Positions 51,335-60,233 of a stretch of DNA of 64,000 nucleotides are shown piece after piece. The translations under genes were made by a program, and so were the position numbers. Below the pieces are notes generated by a model. It was given only the letters and a program-made list of their open reading frames with translations, did no database searches and was not told where the DNA came from. The DNA comes from Sphingomonas bacterium (lineage in GTDB: Bacteria; Pseudomonadota; Alphaproteobacteria; Sphingomonadales; Sphingomonadaceae): contig JASBRX010000011.1 in the NCBI GenBank assembly GCA_030149245.1, forward strand, positions 1 to 64,000, in the 5' to 3' direction. Position 1 is the stretch's first letter, and the number at the start of each line of letters is the position of its first letter.

Positions 51335-52429
51335 TTACCGAGCGACCGGTTCGGCCCAGATGCGCAGCGCGATCTGGCTGTGGGTGCCATTGACCCGCAT
51401 CACCGTGCCAGCAGGCACCGCTCCGGCGGCAAAGGGGTAAAACAGGCACGCCCAGGACGAATTGGGCCCGGGTGCCGGTGCATTTTCGTAGGTCACGCCA
51501 TCGACCAGGTCGATATGGATCCACTGGACGACGCCATTCGCGGCGCCGTCGCGCACGGTCAATTCGGTGCTGGCCCGGCCCGGACCATATGGCCCGCCCG
51601 AGGCAAAGTCCCATCCGAACAGATCGACCGGATTGCTACGCAGGACCAGCGAGGGGTCGTTCGACGCAGCCTCCAGCGGATAGCGTGCGAGGGTAGAGAA
51701 GGGTGAGAGGTCGAACCCTTCGACATTGTCGAGTTCGCGCGCCTTGGCGTGCGGCCAGTGGGCGAGCGCCACCCGCACCTGCGCACGCTCGGGCACCACG
51801 CGTCCGCCGGGCTTCAGGAAGCGCGGCACCGCATCGGCGATGGCCGGCAACACGCCTTCGCACAGCATGTCATGGGCGATGATTTCCTGAACGATCACGT
51901 CGACGCGCGCGCCCAGGTCGCGCTCCAGTTCGACATCGGTCGAATAGAGCGGGACGATCGTGATGCGGTCGGCAAAGCCGTTCTGCGCGACGGTGCGGAC
52001 CGCAGCGTCGGCGACGGCGGGGTTCAACTCGCACGCGGTCACCCGTGCCGCGCCGGCGCGTGCCGCGATCATCGACAGCAGCCCGCTGCCAGCACCGATG
52101 TCGAGCACATGATCGCCCGGCCGCACGACCTGCTCCAGTGCCGCGCGATAGGCCGAATTGCGGGCGAGATCGCGCAGGATATTGTGATGCCAGCGCGGCA
52201 CCCCGGCGGCCATCGCCCGTCCCGTCACCGCGCGGACCTGGGCATCGTCAGGCGCCAGGTTGCGCGCCATCGTCGCAATCTCCAGCGCGCGCATTTTCAA
52301 GCCATGTTCCTGCGCCGCGGCCGAGAGGCCCGCCAGCGTGCGCGCATCATCCTTCGCCGCCACGACCAGTGCGTCCAGCGCAGCAGCAAAGCGCGCCTTG
52401 TTCGGCGAATCACGTTCCGGCAAATTCAT
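51335..52429 (-). CDS. PRMT-like SAM-dependent methyltransferase
   Basis: The 364-residue protein has an N-terminal helical part (1-75) and a class I methyltransferase domain: motif I VLDIGAGSG at 108-116, the acidic ribose contact E134 in ACELNP, and EIIAHDMLCE at 182-191, which places two glutamates as in the double-E loop of protein arginine methyltransferases. A C-terminal beta-barrel-like part follows. Bacterial PRMT-like proteins are annotated but their substrates are rarely known. PrmA (ribosomal L11) is less likely because of the double-E loop and the C-terminal barrel. It is separated from the eCIS by the long AT-rich gap, so co-regulation is unproven. Confidence 0.72.
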   Translation of the reverse strand: MNLPERDSPNKARFAAALDALVVAAKDDARTLAGLSAAAQEHGLKMRALEIATMARNLAPDDAQVRAVTGRAMAAGVPRWHHNILRDLARNSAYRAALEQVVRPGDHVLDIGAGSGLLSMIAARAGAARVTACELNPAVADAAVRTVAQNGFADRITIVPLYSTDVELERDLGARVDVIVQEIIAHDMLCEGVLPAIADAVPRFLKPGGRVVPERAQVRVALAHWPHAKARELDNVEGFDLSPFSTLARYPLEAASNDPSLVLRSNPVDLFGWDFASGGPYGPGRASTELTVRDGAANGVVQWIHIDLVDGVTYENAPAPGPNSSWACLFYPFAAGAVPAGTVMRVNGTHSQIALRIWAEPVAR

Positions 52430-52432
52430 GCG

Positions 52433-52933
52433 TCAGCGGCGCTCCAGGGTCCGGAGCATCCCGGCGAGGCGACCTCCAAGTCGCACCATAGCGCTGTCCG
52501 CGCGCCCGTCGATGCATAATTCCAGCCGCGCATCCAATCCCATTGCGCGCGATCGGCTATAATCCGCCGTTCCTTCCAGTGACATCCGCTCGATCGGGGC
52601 CGCGTCGAGCCGCGACTTGCGCGGCGTTTCGAGCAGGATGTTCCAGACCGCTGGCGGGGCCGGGATGCTGGGAAGTGCATAGGCCTGACCGAGCGGCGCG
52701 CTATCCATGGGCAAGAGCACCGACATGGTGCGCGTCGTCGGGCCCGGCAGCGCGAGCAATCCGCGCTCGGGCAACTCCGCATCGCCACCATGCACCGTCG
52801 CTTCCGCCATCAGCATCGCGCGCGCATCCACCGCAATCGTCGCGGCGGCGGCCGGTGCCGACGATCCGGCTGGCGCCCCGTCCCGCGCAGCCGCAGGCAC
52901 CGCCACAAGAGCGGGCGCCAGCGCCACGAGCAT
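52433..52933 (-). CDS. Small exported protein, unknown
   Basis: The 166-residue product from the ATG at 52933 has a GGGGGA ribosome site 6 bases upstream (a GTG at 52951 is an alternative). A short signal peptide (about 1-20, ending PAAARDG) leads into a mature part of mixed strands (RTMSVLLPMDSAPLGQAYALP, VWNILLETPRKSRL, ARLELCIDGRADSAMVRLGG). I recognise no family. It lies 3 bases before the methyltransferase start and 75 bases after the caspase-like gene. Confidence 0.62.
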   Translation of the reverse strand: MLVALAPALVAVPAAARDGAPAGSSAPAAAATIAVDARAMLMAEATVHGGDAELPERGLLALPGPTTRTMSVLLPMDSAPLGQAYALPSIPAPPAVWNILLETPRKSRLDAAPIERMSLEGTADYSRSRAMGLDARLELCIDGRADSAMVRLGGRLAGMLRTLERR

Positions 52934-53008
52934 CCAATTTCCCCCCACCACTGCATACCCCCGTTTCAGTGATGGGCTGAACCTGCCCTATTCAGTGCGC
53001 ATGCGCAA

Positions 53009-55423
53009 TCATTGCCTGTCGGTGCGCTCGGTCTGCCAGCTGAAGCGCAGCGCCGACACGGCCGTCGGTTTCTTCGCCGGGCCGCTACGCGTGGTCGACC
53101 CGACCAGCGCCGAATCGATCAGCTCCTCGATTCCCGTGCCCGCGCCGCCATTGTTGCGCAGGCGCGTGCCCGCCAGCGTCGGCCCGGCGGCGGTGGCACA
53201 GGCGGCGCCATCCTCCGGCCCTGGCACCACCGGGCATTGCGCCAGCCGCGCATAGCTTGCCGGCACGCCATCGGTAACATCGCTGACCAGCAGCACCAGA
53301 TCGTCGCGCAGATCGCCGCCCGGGCTGGCGTCGGTCAGGCTGTATTGCAGCACGCCGCTCTCGCCCGCGCGCAGCCGCGTGGGATTGTCGGCCTTGATCT
53401 GGAACCGCCCGTCCTGCCCATCGAACAACAGGATGCCGCCATCGGGGGAGAAGATCAGCGGATTGACGTACAGGTCGGTCTTGCCGGTGTTGGTCACCTT
53501 GATGAACAGCCAGTCGCAGCGCTGGAAGCGGAAGCCGCCCGCTTCGCTGCCATCGCCGCCGACGCGCCGCGCATCCTTGTCGACCGCATAATAATCGGCG
53601 GTCGTATCGGGACAGGCCGCGCCCGCCGCCAGCGCCTTGGGCCGCGCGACGTAGAATTCGACCGCGACGTTCTTCGCCGGATCCTCGCTCGGCTGCCCGC
53701 TTGCCAGCGCCGGGCTGGCCAGCACGCGCTGCAGGCGGCTGAATCGGGTGGCCTTGACCAGCGCGCCGCCGATCGCGAAGCGCACGCGGATCGTCGGGTT
53801 GCTGCCGTCCTGCGCCAGCGCGGCGGCGAGGTCGATCGACCCGAAATCGGCGGTCACCTGCCCCGGCGGCTGGGTCAATGCGAGCCTGTCGCCGTTGAAG
53901 CTGAGGACCAGATCCGCCGCCTCGCCCGACTGGACGAAGCTCGCGCCGATATCGGCGGGCTTGATCTCCTTGAGCGCCGCCAGCGCCGCCGCCTGCGCCT
54001 TGCTGGGGCTCGCCGGTGCAGCCGGGAGCGCGATACGATAGTCGAGCTGAATCGGCTGCTGCTCAATCGTGGCGACCAGCCGCACCTCGCGCGACAGCGG
54101 CTTGCCGTCGATGTCGCGCACATCGTTCCACGCCTCAGCCGGGATGTCGCCGAACGCCGTCGGCACCAGGATCGCCTTATACGCATCGGCCTTCTCGACC
54201 CGGCCATACAGGATCGTCTTGTCCCCGGCAGGAGACGTCAGCGCCAGGCCGATAATCGTCCCCTCGATCACGCCCTGCAACTGCCCCGCGCTCATTTCGA
54301 GCTGTTCGAGCTTCACCGGATCGGTCGATTTGGTCTCGGCGGTGAACACGCGCGCGGGCTTGTACACCGCCCAGCTTCCGCCGCCCTGCGCGGCAAGAGC
54401 GGTCTTCATCAGGCCACCCATCACCGGCCGGTCGAGATCGCCGTCGAATTCGGGCCGGGGCGATTTGTGCCCGTCGATGCCGGCCGTGATGCGGTTGGCC
54501 AGATCGCGATAGGAATAGACGCGCGGGTTGTTCCAGTTCGCCATCGCATAGACCGTCAGCAGTCCGTGCGCCGCCTGTTCCAGCGGATCGGCATAGCGCG
54601 GCGCCTGATATTGCTTGGCCTGTTGCGCCGACGGCACCGCGAGCAGCCCGACATAGGCGCCCCACCCCGCCTTGCCCTTCGCCGTCTCGACCGCCAGGTC
54701 GCGCACGAAATTGCCGTCGCTGACCGTGGCGAACTTGCGGCTGACCTTCAGCCCCAATTTGGTCGAGGTCGGCGCGCCATTGTCCTTGCCCGCCGCATCG
54801 CGGTTCGAATCGCCCGAATGGCAGAAATCGGCGATGTAGGTGACGTTCCCGCCCTTGGCCCGGATCGCGTCGATCACGGCCCCGATTTCGTCATCGGTCA
54901 CCGCATTCTGGATCTTTTCCGATCCATTGGCGGGGCCGGTGTCGTAGGGCAGGAACACCTCGTCCAGCCCGTCCGGTTCGGACCCGGCCACCGCCTCATT
55001 CTGCTGCATCCCATGCCCGGAAAAGGCGAGCAGCACCTCGTCCCCGAGCTTGGTCGTATCGACGATCCGCTTCATCGCGGCGAGGATGTTGGCGCGCGTG
55101 CCGACAGCATCGGGCTTGACCTTGGTCTGGCGCATCCGAGGATTGCCGCGCGCCGCCAGCAGCTCGGGCGTCGGCGGATCGAGCAGCAGCGTGACGTCCT
55201 CCGCCTTCGCCCCTTCGCGGATCAGCGTCTCGGCGATCAGCACCGAATCGTTGAACGCGCCGATCATCGGGGAGGCGATACCGTCCTTGTAATTGACCAC
55301 GCCGATCACGAGCGCGCGGATGCGGCCCTTTGCCTCGGGTGCAGCAGCGGCACTGGGGGTGGCGGGCATGGATGCGGCGACCAACCCCAGAGCGCCCAGC
55401 GCGAGCATGATCTGCCTCAACAT
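53009..55423 (-). CDS. Exported caspase-like (peptidase C14) protein
   Basis: The 804-residue protein has a signal peptide (1-28) and a caspase p20 domain (about 33-330). The catalytic dyad is present: H137 in AFSGHGMQ and C201 in ADFCHSGDSN. A long beta-rich C-terminal part follows (about 400-804), ending in a domain with FRFQRCDWLFIKVTNTGKTDLYVNP and LRAGESGVLQYSL that resembles DUF4384. I chose the ATG at 55423; frames starting further upstream run into the neighbour. Metacaspase-type peptidases usually cleave after Arg or Lys, but the substrate here is unknown. Export to the periplasm is predicted. The gene follows a paralogous exported protein after 11 bases. Confidence 0.82.
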   Translation of the reverse strand: MLRQIMLALGALGLVAASMPATPSAAAAPEAKGRIRALVIGVVNYKDGIASPMIGAFNDSVLIAETLIREGAKAEDVTLLLDPPTPELLAARGNPRMRQTKVKPDAVGTRANILAAMKRIVDTTKLGDEVLLAFSGHGMQQNEAVAGSEPDGLDEVFLPYDTGPANGSEKIQNAVTDDEIGAVIDAIRAKGGNVTYIADFCHSGDSNRDAAGKDNGAPTSTKLGLKVSRKFATVSDGNFVRDLAVETAKGKAGWGAYVGLLAVPSAQQAKQYQAPRYADPLEQAAHGLLTVYAMANWNNPRVYSYRDLANRITAGIDGHKSPRPEFDGDLDRPVMGGLMKTALAAQGGGSWAVYKPARVFTAETKSTDPVKLEQLEMSAGQLQGVIEGTIIGLALTSPAGDKTILYGRVEKADAYKAILVPTAFGDIPAEAWNDVRDIDGKPLSREVRLVATIEQQPIQLDYRIALPAAPASPSKAQAAALAALKEIKPADIGASFVQSGEAADLVLSFNGDRLALTQPPGQVTADFGSIDLAAALAQDGSNPTIRVRFAIGGALVKATRFSRLQRVLASPALASGQPSEDPAKNVAVEFYVARPKALAAGAACPDTTADYYAVDKDARRVGGDGSEAGGFRFQRCDWLFIKVTNTGKTDLYVNPLIFSPDGGILLFDGQDGRFQIKADNPTRLRAGESGVLQYSLTDASPGGDLRDDLVLLVSDVTDGVPASYARLAQCPVVPGPEDGAACATAAGPTLAGTRLRNNGGAGTGIEELIDSALVGSTTRSGPAKKPTAVSALRFSWQTERTDRQ

Positions 55424-55434
55424 CGTCGGTCCCC

Positions 55435-56121
55435 TCAGTTCGATACCAGGATCGCGCGCGTCCAGACGCGGCCCTTGTTCGTCAGCGTGATGCGATAGTC
55501 CTCGGTCCGTCCGGGGGTCCAGCGACACAGCAGGTCCCGGCGCGCGATCCCCGACGTCACCGCCGGCCGATCCCTGCACGCGACCCGCCCGCTGGAATCG
55601 GTCACCGACAGCTCCAGCGCGGCATCGCCATCGCCGCGCACCCGCACCAGTGCCAGCCTTCCGCCCTCCGCCCGCGCGCGCATGGTCAGCGCGCGGTCGG
55701 CGGGCAGGTCATGGGTGTAGACGATCGCGGCGGGCAGGATGCCCTTGCTCGCTTCGGCCAGCGCGGCCTCGACCGCCGCCAGCTTGTCGGCATCGCCACC
55801 AGCCCAGCCGCGCGCCTCGATCAGCAACGCCGACGGCGCGGTCACGGGCAGCTCTTCACCGGTGCGCGCGCGCCCCAGCACCATCGGCGCATTCTCGGCC
55901 CGCACCAGCACGAAATCCCCCGTCGCCAGCATCCGCGCCGCGACGATCATCATGTCGACATCGCGATCGGCCCGCGCGCGTGCGAGCAGGTCGCGCACCA
56001 GTTCGGCGCGCTCGATTACCGCATCGGGCGCCGACACCGCATCATGGCCGTCATGCGGCAGCGGCGCGGCGGCGACGGGCAGCGCGGCGAGGGCAAGAGC
56101 AAGGGCAGGAAACAGGGTCAT
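55435..56121 (-). CDS. Exported protein with pre-peptidase-like C-terminus, paralogue A
   Basis: The 228-residue product has a signal peptide (1-19, ending AAAPL) and an N-terminal helical half (VIERAELVRDLLARARADRDVDMMIVAARML). A shared motif WAGGDADKLAAVEAALAEASKGI follows, and then a beta domain (about 140-228) with ALELSVTDSSGRVACRD and DLLCRWTPGRTEDYRITLTNKG, in the style of pre-peptidase C-terminal (PPC) domains. It is clearly related to the protein at 59258-59950 in order and motifs. It sits directly before the caspase-like gene. A role as an adaptor or regulator of the periplasmic proteases is inferred from position. Confidence 0.7.
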   Translation of the reverse strand: MTLFPALALALAALPVAAAPLPHDGHDAVSAPDAVIERAELVRDLLARARADRDVDMMIVAARMLATGDFVLVRAENAPMVLGRARTGEELPVTAPSALLIEARGWAGGDADKLAAVEAALAEASKGILPAAIVYTHDLPADRALTMRARAEGGRLALVRVRGDGDAALELSVTDSSGRVACRDRPAVTSGIARRDLLCRWTPGRTEDYRITLTNKGRVWTRAILVSN

Positions 56122-56213
56122 CGGAATCGCGTCAGTCCTGCAGGCCGCTGAAAACTGGTCCCGCTTTAGCGGTGGCCGATCGCATCCACGACCGACAGCT
56201 TCTGACGATCGGG

Positions 56214-57374
56214 TCATGTGCGTTCATGCGCCAGGCGCCAGGCGAGTTGCACCTGTCCCACAAAAACCTGCGCGAAACTTGCGCGTTCGGCCTGTGCCGC
56301 GGCGCCATGATCCCGATACTGCCCGACACGCAGCCGTGCACCCAGCCCGGCGCGCGCAAAGAACAGCCGCGCTTCGAGCGGATTGCGCGCAGCCACCAAT
56401 TCCCCCAGCGCGATCGCTGTCGTCACCGCTTCCATCGTGCTCCAGTCCCCCGCGAGCGCATGCGGGATGATCGCACGGCGCAGCATAACCTCTGCGTCGG
56501 CCGCGCGCCCAAGATGACGCAGCAGCGTCCCGTATGCGAGCAACGCCTTGGCCGTCTCGAAATGCAGTTTGCCATATTGGCGCTCGTACAGCGCCACTGC
56601 CCGCCGCAATGCCGGCTCCGCCTCGCCATAACGCTGCTGAGCGGCCAGCCCTAGGCCGGACGCCATCAGCGCAGCCGGCAGGGTCTTCCCGGTATCGCCG
56701 GCTCCGCTCAGCGTAAGCGCCCGCTGCAACACGACCTCTGCCTCGGCATGACGATCGAGCATGCCGAGAGCCAGGCCATGGTCGATCATGACGCTGATCA
56801 GCAATTCTGGTGGCGCGTCGCTCTTTGCAGACAGGATCGCCACCGCGCGGCGCAGCATCGCTTCAGCCTCTGCCACGCGCTGAAACGCGATCAGGACGAC
56901 ACCCAGCCGACCAGCAATCATCCCGACACCGACCCCGTCAGCTCCCTCGACCCGCAGCGCGGTGTTGAGCGCCGCCCGCAGCAATGGCTCCGCCTCGACA
57001 TGCCGCCCGCGCGACTGCAGCACCATGGCGAGCAGCAGTTGCGCCCCGGCTGCTTCCTCGCTGTCGGCCGGCACCACCGCGAGCAATCGCCGCGCAGCGG
57101 TCTCCGCCTCGGCGGGCCGATCTGCCGCCAGCGCCGCCTGGATGATGAACAGCCACAGATCCGTGCATGCGTCCGCCGCCGCCGATCGTGTGCCACAGGC
57201 ATCGCCCGCTGTGCGTGTCAACGCAAGCGCGCGGATGGGATCGCCCGCATCCATCGCTGCAATCGCGCCGGCCGGTGGCGATACGCGCTCTGCGGACTGG
57301 AGCGCCGCAGATGCCGGCTCCGCACACAGCGTCAGGGCCAGCGCGGCGGACCGGAATGTCAGCCGCGCCGCCAC
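56214..57374 (-). CDS. Exported TPR-repeat protein
   Basis: The 386-residue product from a GTG at 57374 has a GGGGA ribosome site 6 bases upstream, placed inside the CHAT gene's end, and the GTG lies one base after the CHAT stop. A signal peptide (about 1-24) leads into at least six TPR-type helix pairs with the A-x-A-E-x-x-L-R-R-A consensus (about 80-350; for example VAEAEAMLRRAVAIL, YGEAEPALRRAVALYE, AADAEVMLRRAI). TPR proteins are frequent partners of CHAT proteases, as in the TPR-CHAT Csx29, though there the two are fused. Here a separate TPR protein is coupled to an exported CHAT protein. Confidence 0.78.
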   Translation of the reverse strand: MAARLTFRSAALALTLCAEPASAALQSAERVSPPAGAIAAMDAGDPIRALALTRTAGDACGTRSAAADACTDLWLFIIQAALAADRPAEAETAARRLLAVVPADSEEAAGAQLLLAMVLQSRGRHVEAEPLLRAALNTALRVEGADGVGVGMIAGRLGVVLIAFQRVAEAEAMLRRAVAILSAKSDAPPELLISVMIDHGLALGMLDRHAEAEVVLQRALTLSGAGDTGKTLPAALMASGLGLAAQQRYGEAEPALRRAVALYERQYGKLHFETAKALLAYGTLLRHLGRAADAEVMLRRAIIPHALAGDWSTMEAVTTAIALGELVAARNPLEARLFFARAGLGARLRVGQYRDHGAAAQAERASFAQVFVGQVQLAWRLAHERT

Positions 57375-57375
57375 C

Positions 57376-59136
57376 TCACTTCCCCGGATCGCCGACCAGC
57401 GTGAACGCCGCCCAATATTTCGGGCTGACGAATTGGCCGGTGCCCTCGCTGCGCACCGTCTGCATCGCCGCTTGTAGCGCACGGGCGCGGCCCGCGACGT
57501 CGCCCTTCTGGATGTTGCCGAAGGTCTGCTGCATCAGCAGCGAGGTTGCGGCGTCGCTGACTGCCCAGTGGCTGACCAGCAGCGAGCGGGTACCGGCTTG
57601 GAAGAACGCGCGTGCAAGCCCCGACAGGCCGTCCGCATTCTGTCCGTCACCCGCAGCCGTGTTGCACGCAGACAAGACGACGATATCGGCCGGTATCTTG
57701 AGCTCGGTCACTTCGGACATGGTGAGCAGTCCGTCGTCCAATTCGGTCGCCTGTTTGGGCGGAGTAAACACCAGGCCCGGCTCGGCATTGTCGCCCACTT
57801 CGGTCGCGAGCAAACCATGGGTCGAAAACACGACAAAGCGCGCGCCGGCCACCGCCTTGCTCGATTTGACCGCTGCCTCGGTCGCGGCATCCCCGATCAC
57901 CACGGTCGATTGCGCGCCGAACGACTTCTGCAGGCTCTCCAACTCGGCCTTGGCCTGAGGCAGATATGCGAGCGCCCGGAGCTTTTCCGGGTCTGCGAGC
58001 TTGCCCTTGTACATCTGACCGGCAAGGCCCGGCGTCACGCTGCGCCCGGTCTCCGGCGTGTAGGCACCGGCAAGCGTTGGGGCACCATAAGCCGCCAGCG
58101 TAATCCCGCCGCTGCGCACCTGTGCATAGGCGGGTGAACCCGCCCGATCGACACAACCCGGATGCGCATCGGCCGGCTTTTCGATGAGCAGACACCGCAG
58201 CGAGCGCAGCGCCGAAACCGACGGCAATTCCGCCAGGGCATATTTGTCGATCAGCCAGGGGCTGGTCGCCACGGCGGCGGGGTCGCTATCCGAACCCTGC
58301 GGCGGCGCGGTGACGAGCAGTGCGAGCGGCAGCGAGGTGAGTGGACCGCTGACATTGGTCAACAGCACCTGCTTGCCCTTCAGCACGCCTTCGACCGGCG
58401 CAATCAGCTCCTTGTAAATCTCATGGGCCAGCTTGCGGTCGAACGCCTTACCTTGCGGTGCAACTGCGGCAGCGCCGCCTGCTGCGGGCGGCGGCTGACG
58501 GCCCGATCCGCGCGCGCCGTCCACTTCCATGCTGGCGCGCAACGTATTGACCTTGGCGGCGAGCGCATCCTGCTTCATCGCTTCCGACCGCGACCAGGTC
58601 GACCCCTCGCGCGTCACCGCCCAAGTATAGCTGGCGTCGTCGGACACCAGGATGACGACCATCGCTTCATCGGGGTTGAGCAGCTTTTGCACCGCGGCGA
58701 TGTCGAGCGCCTTGGGGCGCGTCAGGTCGAAATATTGCGGGAAGTCTTTGGCGATCTTCGCTTCGATCACATCGACCTCGGCGCGCAGCGCGGCGCGGCG
58801 CTCGGTCAGCGCGCGGCGTTCTTGCTCGGGCACCTGCGCGCCGCGTTCGATCAGCGCGCTGAACTGGCGATCGACCGCCTCGATCTCGGCGAGCTTCTTG
58901 TCGCGCTCCTGCTCCAGCACCGCAAGCGGGCCACCGCCAGCGGCAAAGCGCGCGGTGGTTTTGTCGAGCGCCGCGGCGGCGCCGGAAATCTGCGCATATT
59001 GCGCCGCCTCAAACGCCTCGGACCGCAGCACTTCGGGCGACGGCACCGGCTCGATCTTGATGTCGGGCGTGGTCTGGGCGGACAGCAACGCCGCGACGAG
59101 CGGCAAGGCCAGAGTTCGTGAAAGGGCGCGCTTCAT
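57376..59136 (-). CDS. Exported CHAT-domain protease
   Basis: The 586-residue product from the ATG at 59136 (an upstream start would add ten residues) has a signal peptide (1-20, ending LSAQTTP), a coiled-coil part (about 55-130) and a CHAT domain (about 235-586). The caspase-like dyad is present: H440 in VFSTHGLL and C491 in VLSACNTAAGDG, followed by LARAFFQAGTRSLLVSHWAV. CHAT proteins are caspase relatives often linked to TPRs. Most characterised ones are cytoplasmic, so the clear signal peptide is notable. It is coupled to the TPR gene and lies 121 bases after the paralogue B gene, behind a hairpin terminator. Confidence 0.85.
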   Translation of the reverse strand: MKRALSRTLALPLVAALLSAQTTPDIKIEPVPSPEVLRSEAFEAAQYAQISGAAAALDKTTARFAAGGGPLAVLEQERDKKLAEIEAVDRQFSALIERGAQVPEQERRALTERRAALRAEVDVIEAKIAKDFPQYFDLTRPKALDIAAVQKLLNPDEAMVVILVSDDASYTWAVTREGSTWSRSEAMKQDALAAKVNTLRASMEVDGARGSGRQPPPAAGGAAAVAPQGKAFDRKLAHEIYKELIAPVEGVLKGKQVLLTNVSGPLTSLPLALLVTAPPQGSDSDPAAVATSPWLIDKYALAELPSVSALRSLRCLLIEKPADAHPGCVDRAGSPAYAQVRSGGITLAAYGAPTLAGAYTPETGRSVTPGLAGQMYKGKLADPEKLRALAYLPQAKAELESLQKSFGAQSTVVIGDAATEAAVKSSKAVAGARFVVFSTHGLLATEVGDNAEPGLVFTPPKQATELDDGLLTMSEVTELKIPADIVVLSACNTAAGDGQNADGLSGLARAFFQAGTRSLLVSHWAVSDAATSLLMQQTFGNIQKGDVAGRARALQAAMQTVRSEGTGQFVSPKYWAAFTLVGDPGK

Positions 59137-59204
59137 GCCGGGTCTCTCCCCTGCGGCGCGGGCCACGACGTGGCGCGGCGGTCCGGCCGATTGGATCTGG
59201 CCGG

Positions 59205-59245
59205 AAAAACCGCCGCCCCGGAACGCCTGTTCAGTCCGGGGCGGC
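59205..59245 (-). terminator. Intrinsic terminator after paralogue B
   Basis: An 11-base perfect stem (59212-59222 with 59235-59245, 12-base loop) is followed on the minus strand by a run of five T (59205-59209). It should end or attenuate transcription from the gene at 59258-59950 before the CHAT gene. A second, weaker hairpin (CCGGCC/GGCCGG) lies at 59183-59204. Confidence 0.75.
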
Positions 59246-59257
59246 CAGTCTTTCGGC

Positions 59258-59950
59258 TTAGTTGGTCACCATCGCAACGCCGGTGCCATAGGCGCCATAG
59301 TTGATCGCCTGAACCGCGAACGGGCCGGTCCAGATCGGGTTGACGCGGCAATACAGCGTCACGTTGCCCGACATGTCCTGGCACACCAGGTTGCCGTTCT
59401 CGTCGAAGATCTTCAGGCCCAGCGGGGTCGACGAGTCGCGACGCACGCCGACGACCAGCGGCTCACCGCCGCGCGCCGTGAAGCGGACGGTCCAGGTGGT
59501 GCTGCCCGGGACATACTGGACGGTGCGGATCGCGCCGCCCACGACACCCTTCGACGTTTCGGCCTGCGCCGCTTCGACCGCTGCAACGATGTCGGCGTCA
59601 CCGCCGGCCAGCGTCTTGGCTTCGGCGAACAGATCGGCGGCGGTGGTCACCTTGGCGGTGCCGGTGCCCTTGCCGGTACCTTCGATCTTGCCCTTGTCGG
59701 TGCCTTCCTTGGTGGTGACCGAATCGACCATCTTGGCCGCAACGATCATCGCGCGCGCATCCTTGGCGGTGCGGGCATAGTCGGCGAGCTTGTAGCCCAG
59801 CGCCAGCGTGTCCACGGCCTTCGAGCTGTCGGTCGCCGCAGCTTCCTTCTCGCTCAGGTTCGTGCCCTTCTTGTCCTGCGCGATCGACGGCGAAGCCAGC
59901 AAGCTTGCTGCTACCAGTGCCATCGCCATCTTCTTGTTGAGCGTAACCAT
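59258..59950 (-). CDS. Exported protein with pre-peptidase-like C-terminus, paralogue B
   Basis: The 230-residue product has a signal peptide (about 1-24, ending SIAQD), a helical half (LGYKLADYARTAKDARAMIVAAKMV) and a Gly/Thr/Lys spacer. The shared motif LAGGDADIVAAVEAAQAETSKGV follows, and then a beta domain with GEPLVVGVRRDSSTPLGLKIFD and two cysteines (LVCQDMSGNVTLYCRVNPIW). It matches paralogue A in layout. The ATG at 59950 follows a 283-base leader (to 60233), so it probably has its own promoter, and a terminator follows it. It may be the most strongly expressed gene of the group. Confidence 0.72.
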   Translation of the reverse strand: MVTLNKKMAMALVAASLLASPSIAQDKKGTNLSEKEAAATDSSKAVDTLALGYKLADYARTAKDARAMIVAAKMVDSVTTKEGTDKGKIEGTGKGTGTAKVTTAADLFAEAKTLAGGDADIVAAVEAAQAETSKGVVGGAIRTVQYVPGSTTWTVRFTARGGEPLVVGVRRDSSTPLGLKIFDENGNLVCQDMSGNVTLYCRVNPIWTGPFAVQAINYGAYGTGVAMVTN

Positions 59951-60202
59951 TACCTTCGTCTCCTCACTCTCCGGGCCTGCTCCCAAGCCGGCCTCGCGAA
60001 CTGATCCCTCGATCAGGCAGGTTCGTCTTTAATGTGGCCCCCGCCCCCGCGACACTAACAGTTTCAGTCTTCGTTTCCATATCAAACTTGGCGCGAAGTC
60101 CCTGATTCTTGACGAATCCTGCACGCGACTCCGCCAACTACTTACGTATTATCCGCGTAACGAAGCTGGACTCGCTAACGCGCGTTACCCAAGATGAGTA
60201 AA

Positions 60203-60225
60203 GGCGCCGGGACTATCCCGGCGCC
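60203..60225 (-). terminator. Hairpin after the DegP-type gene
   Basis: A perfect 10-base stem (60203-60212 with 60216-60225) has a 3-base loop and lies 9 bases past the protease stop. Only three T follow on the minus strand, so it may be a modest terminator. The rest of 59951-60202 is the moderately AT-rich leader of paralogue B, with no gene and no clear promoter boxes. Confidence 0.7.
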
Positions 60226-60233
60226 CTGCCTTT

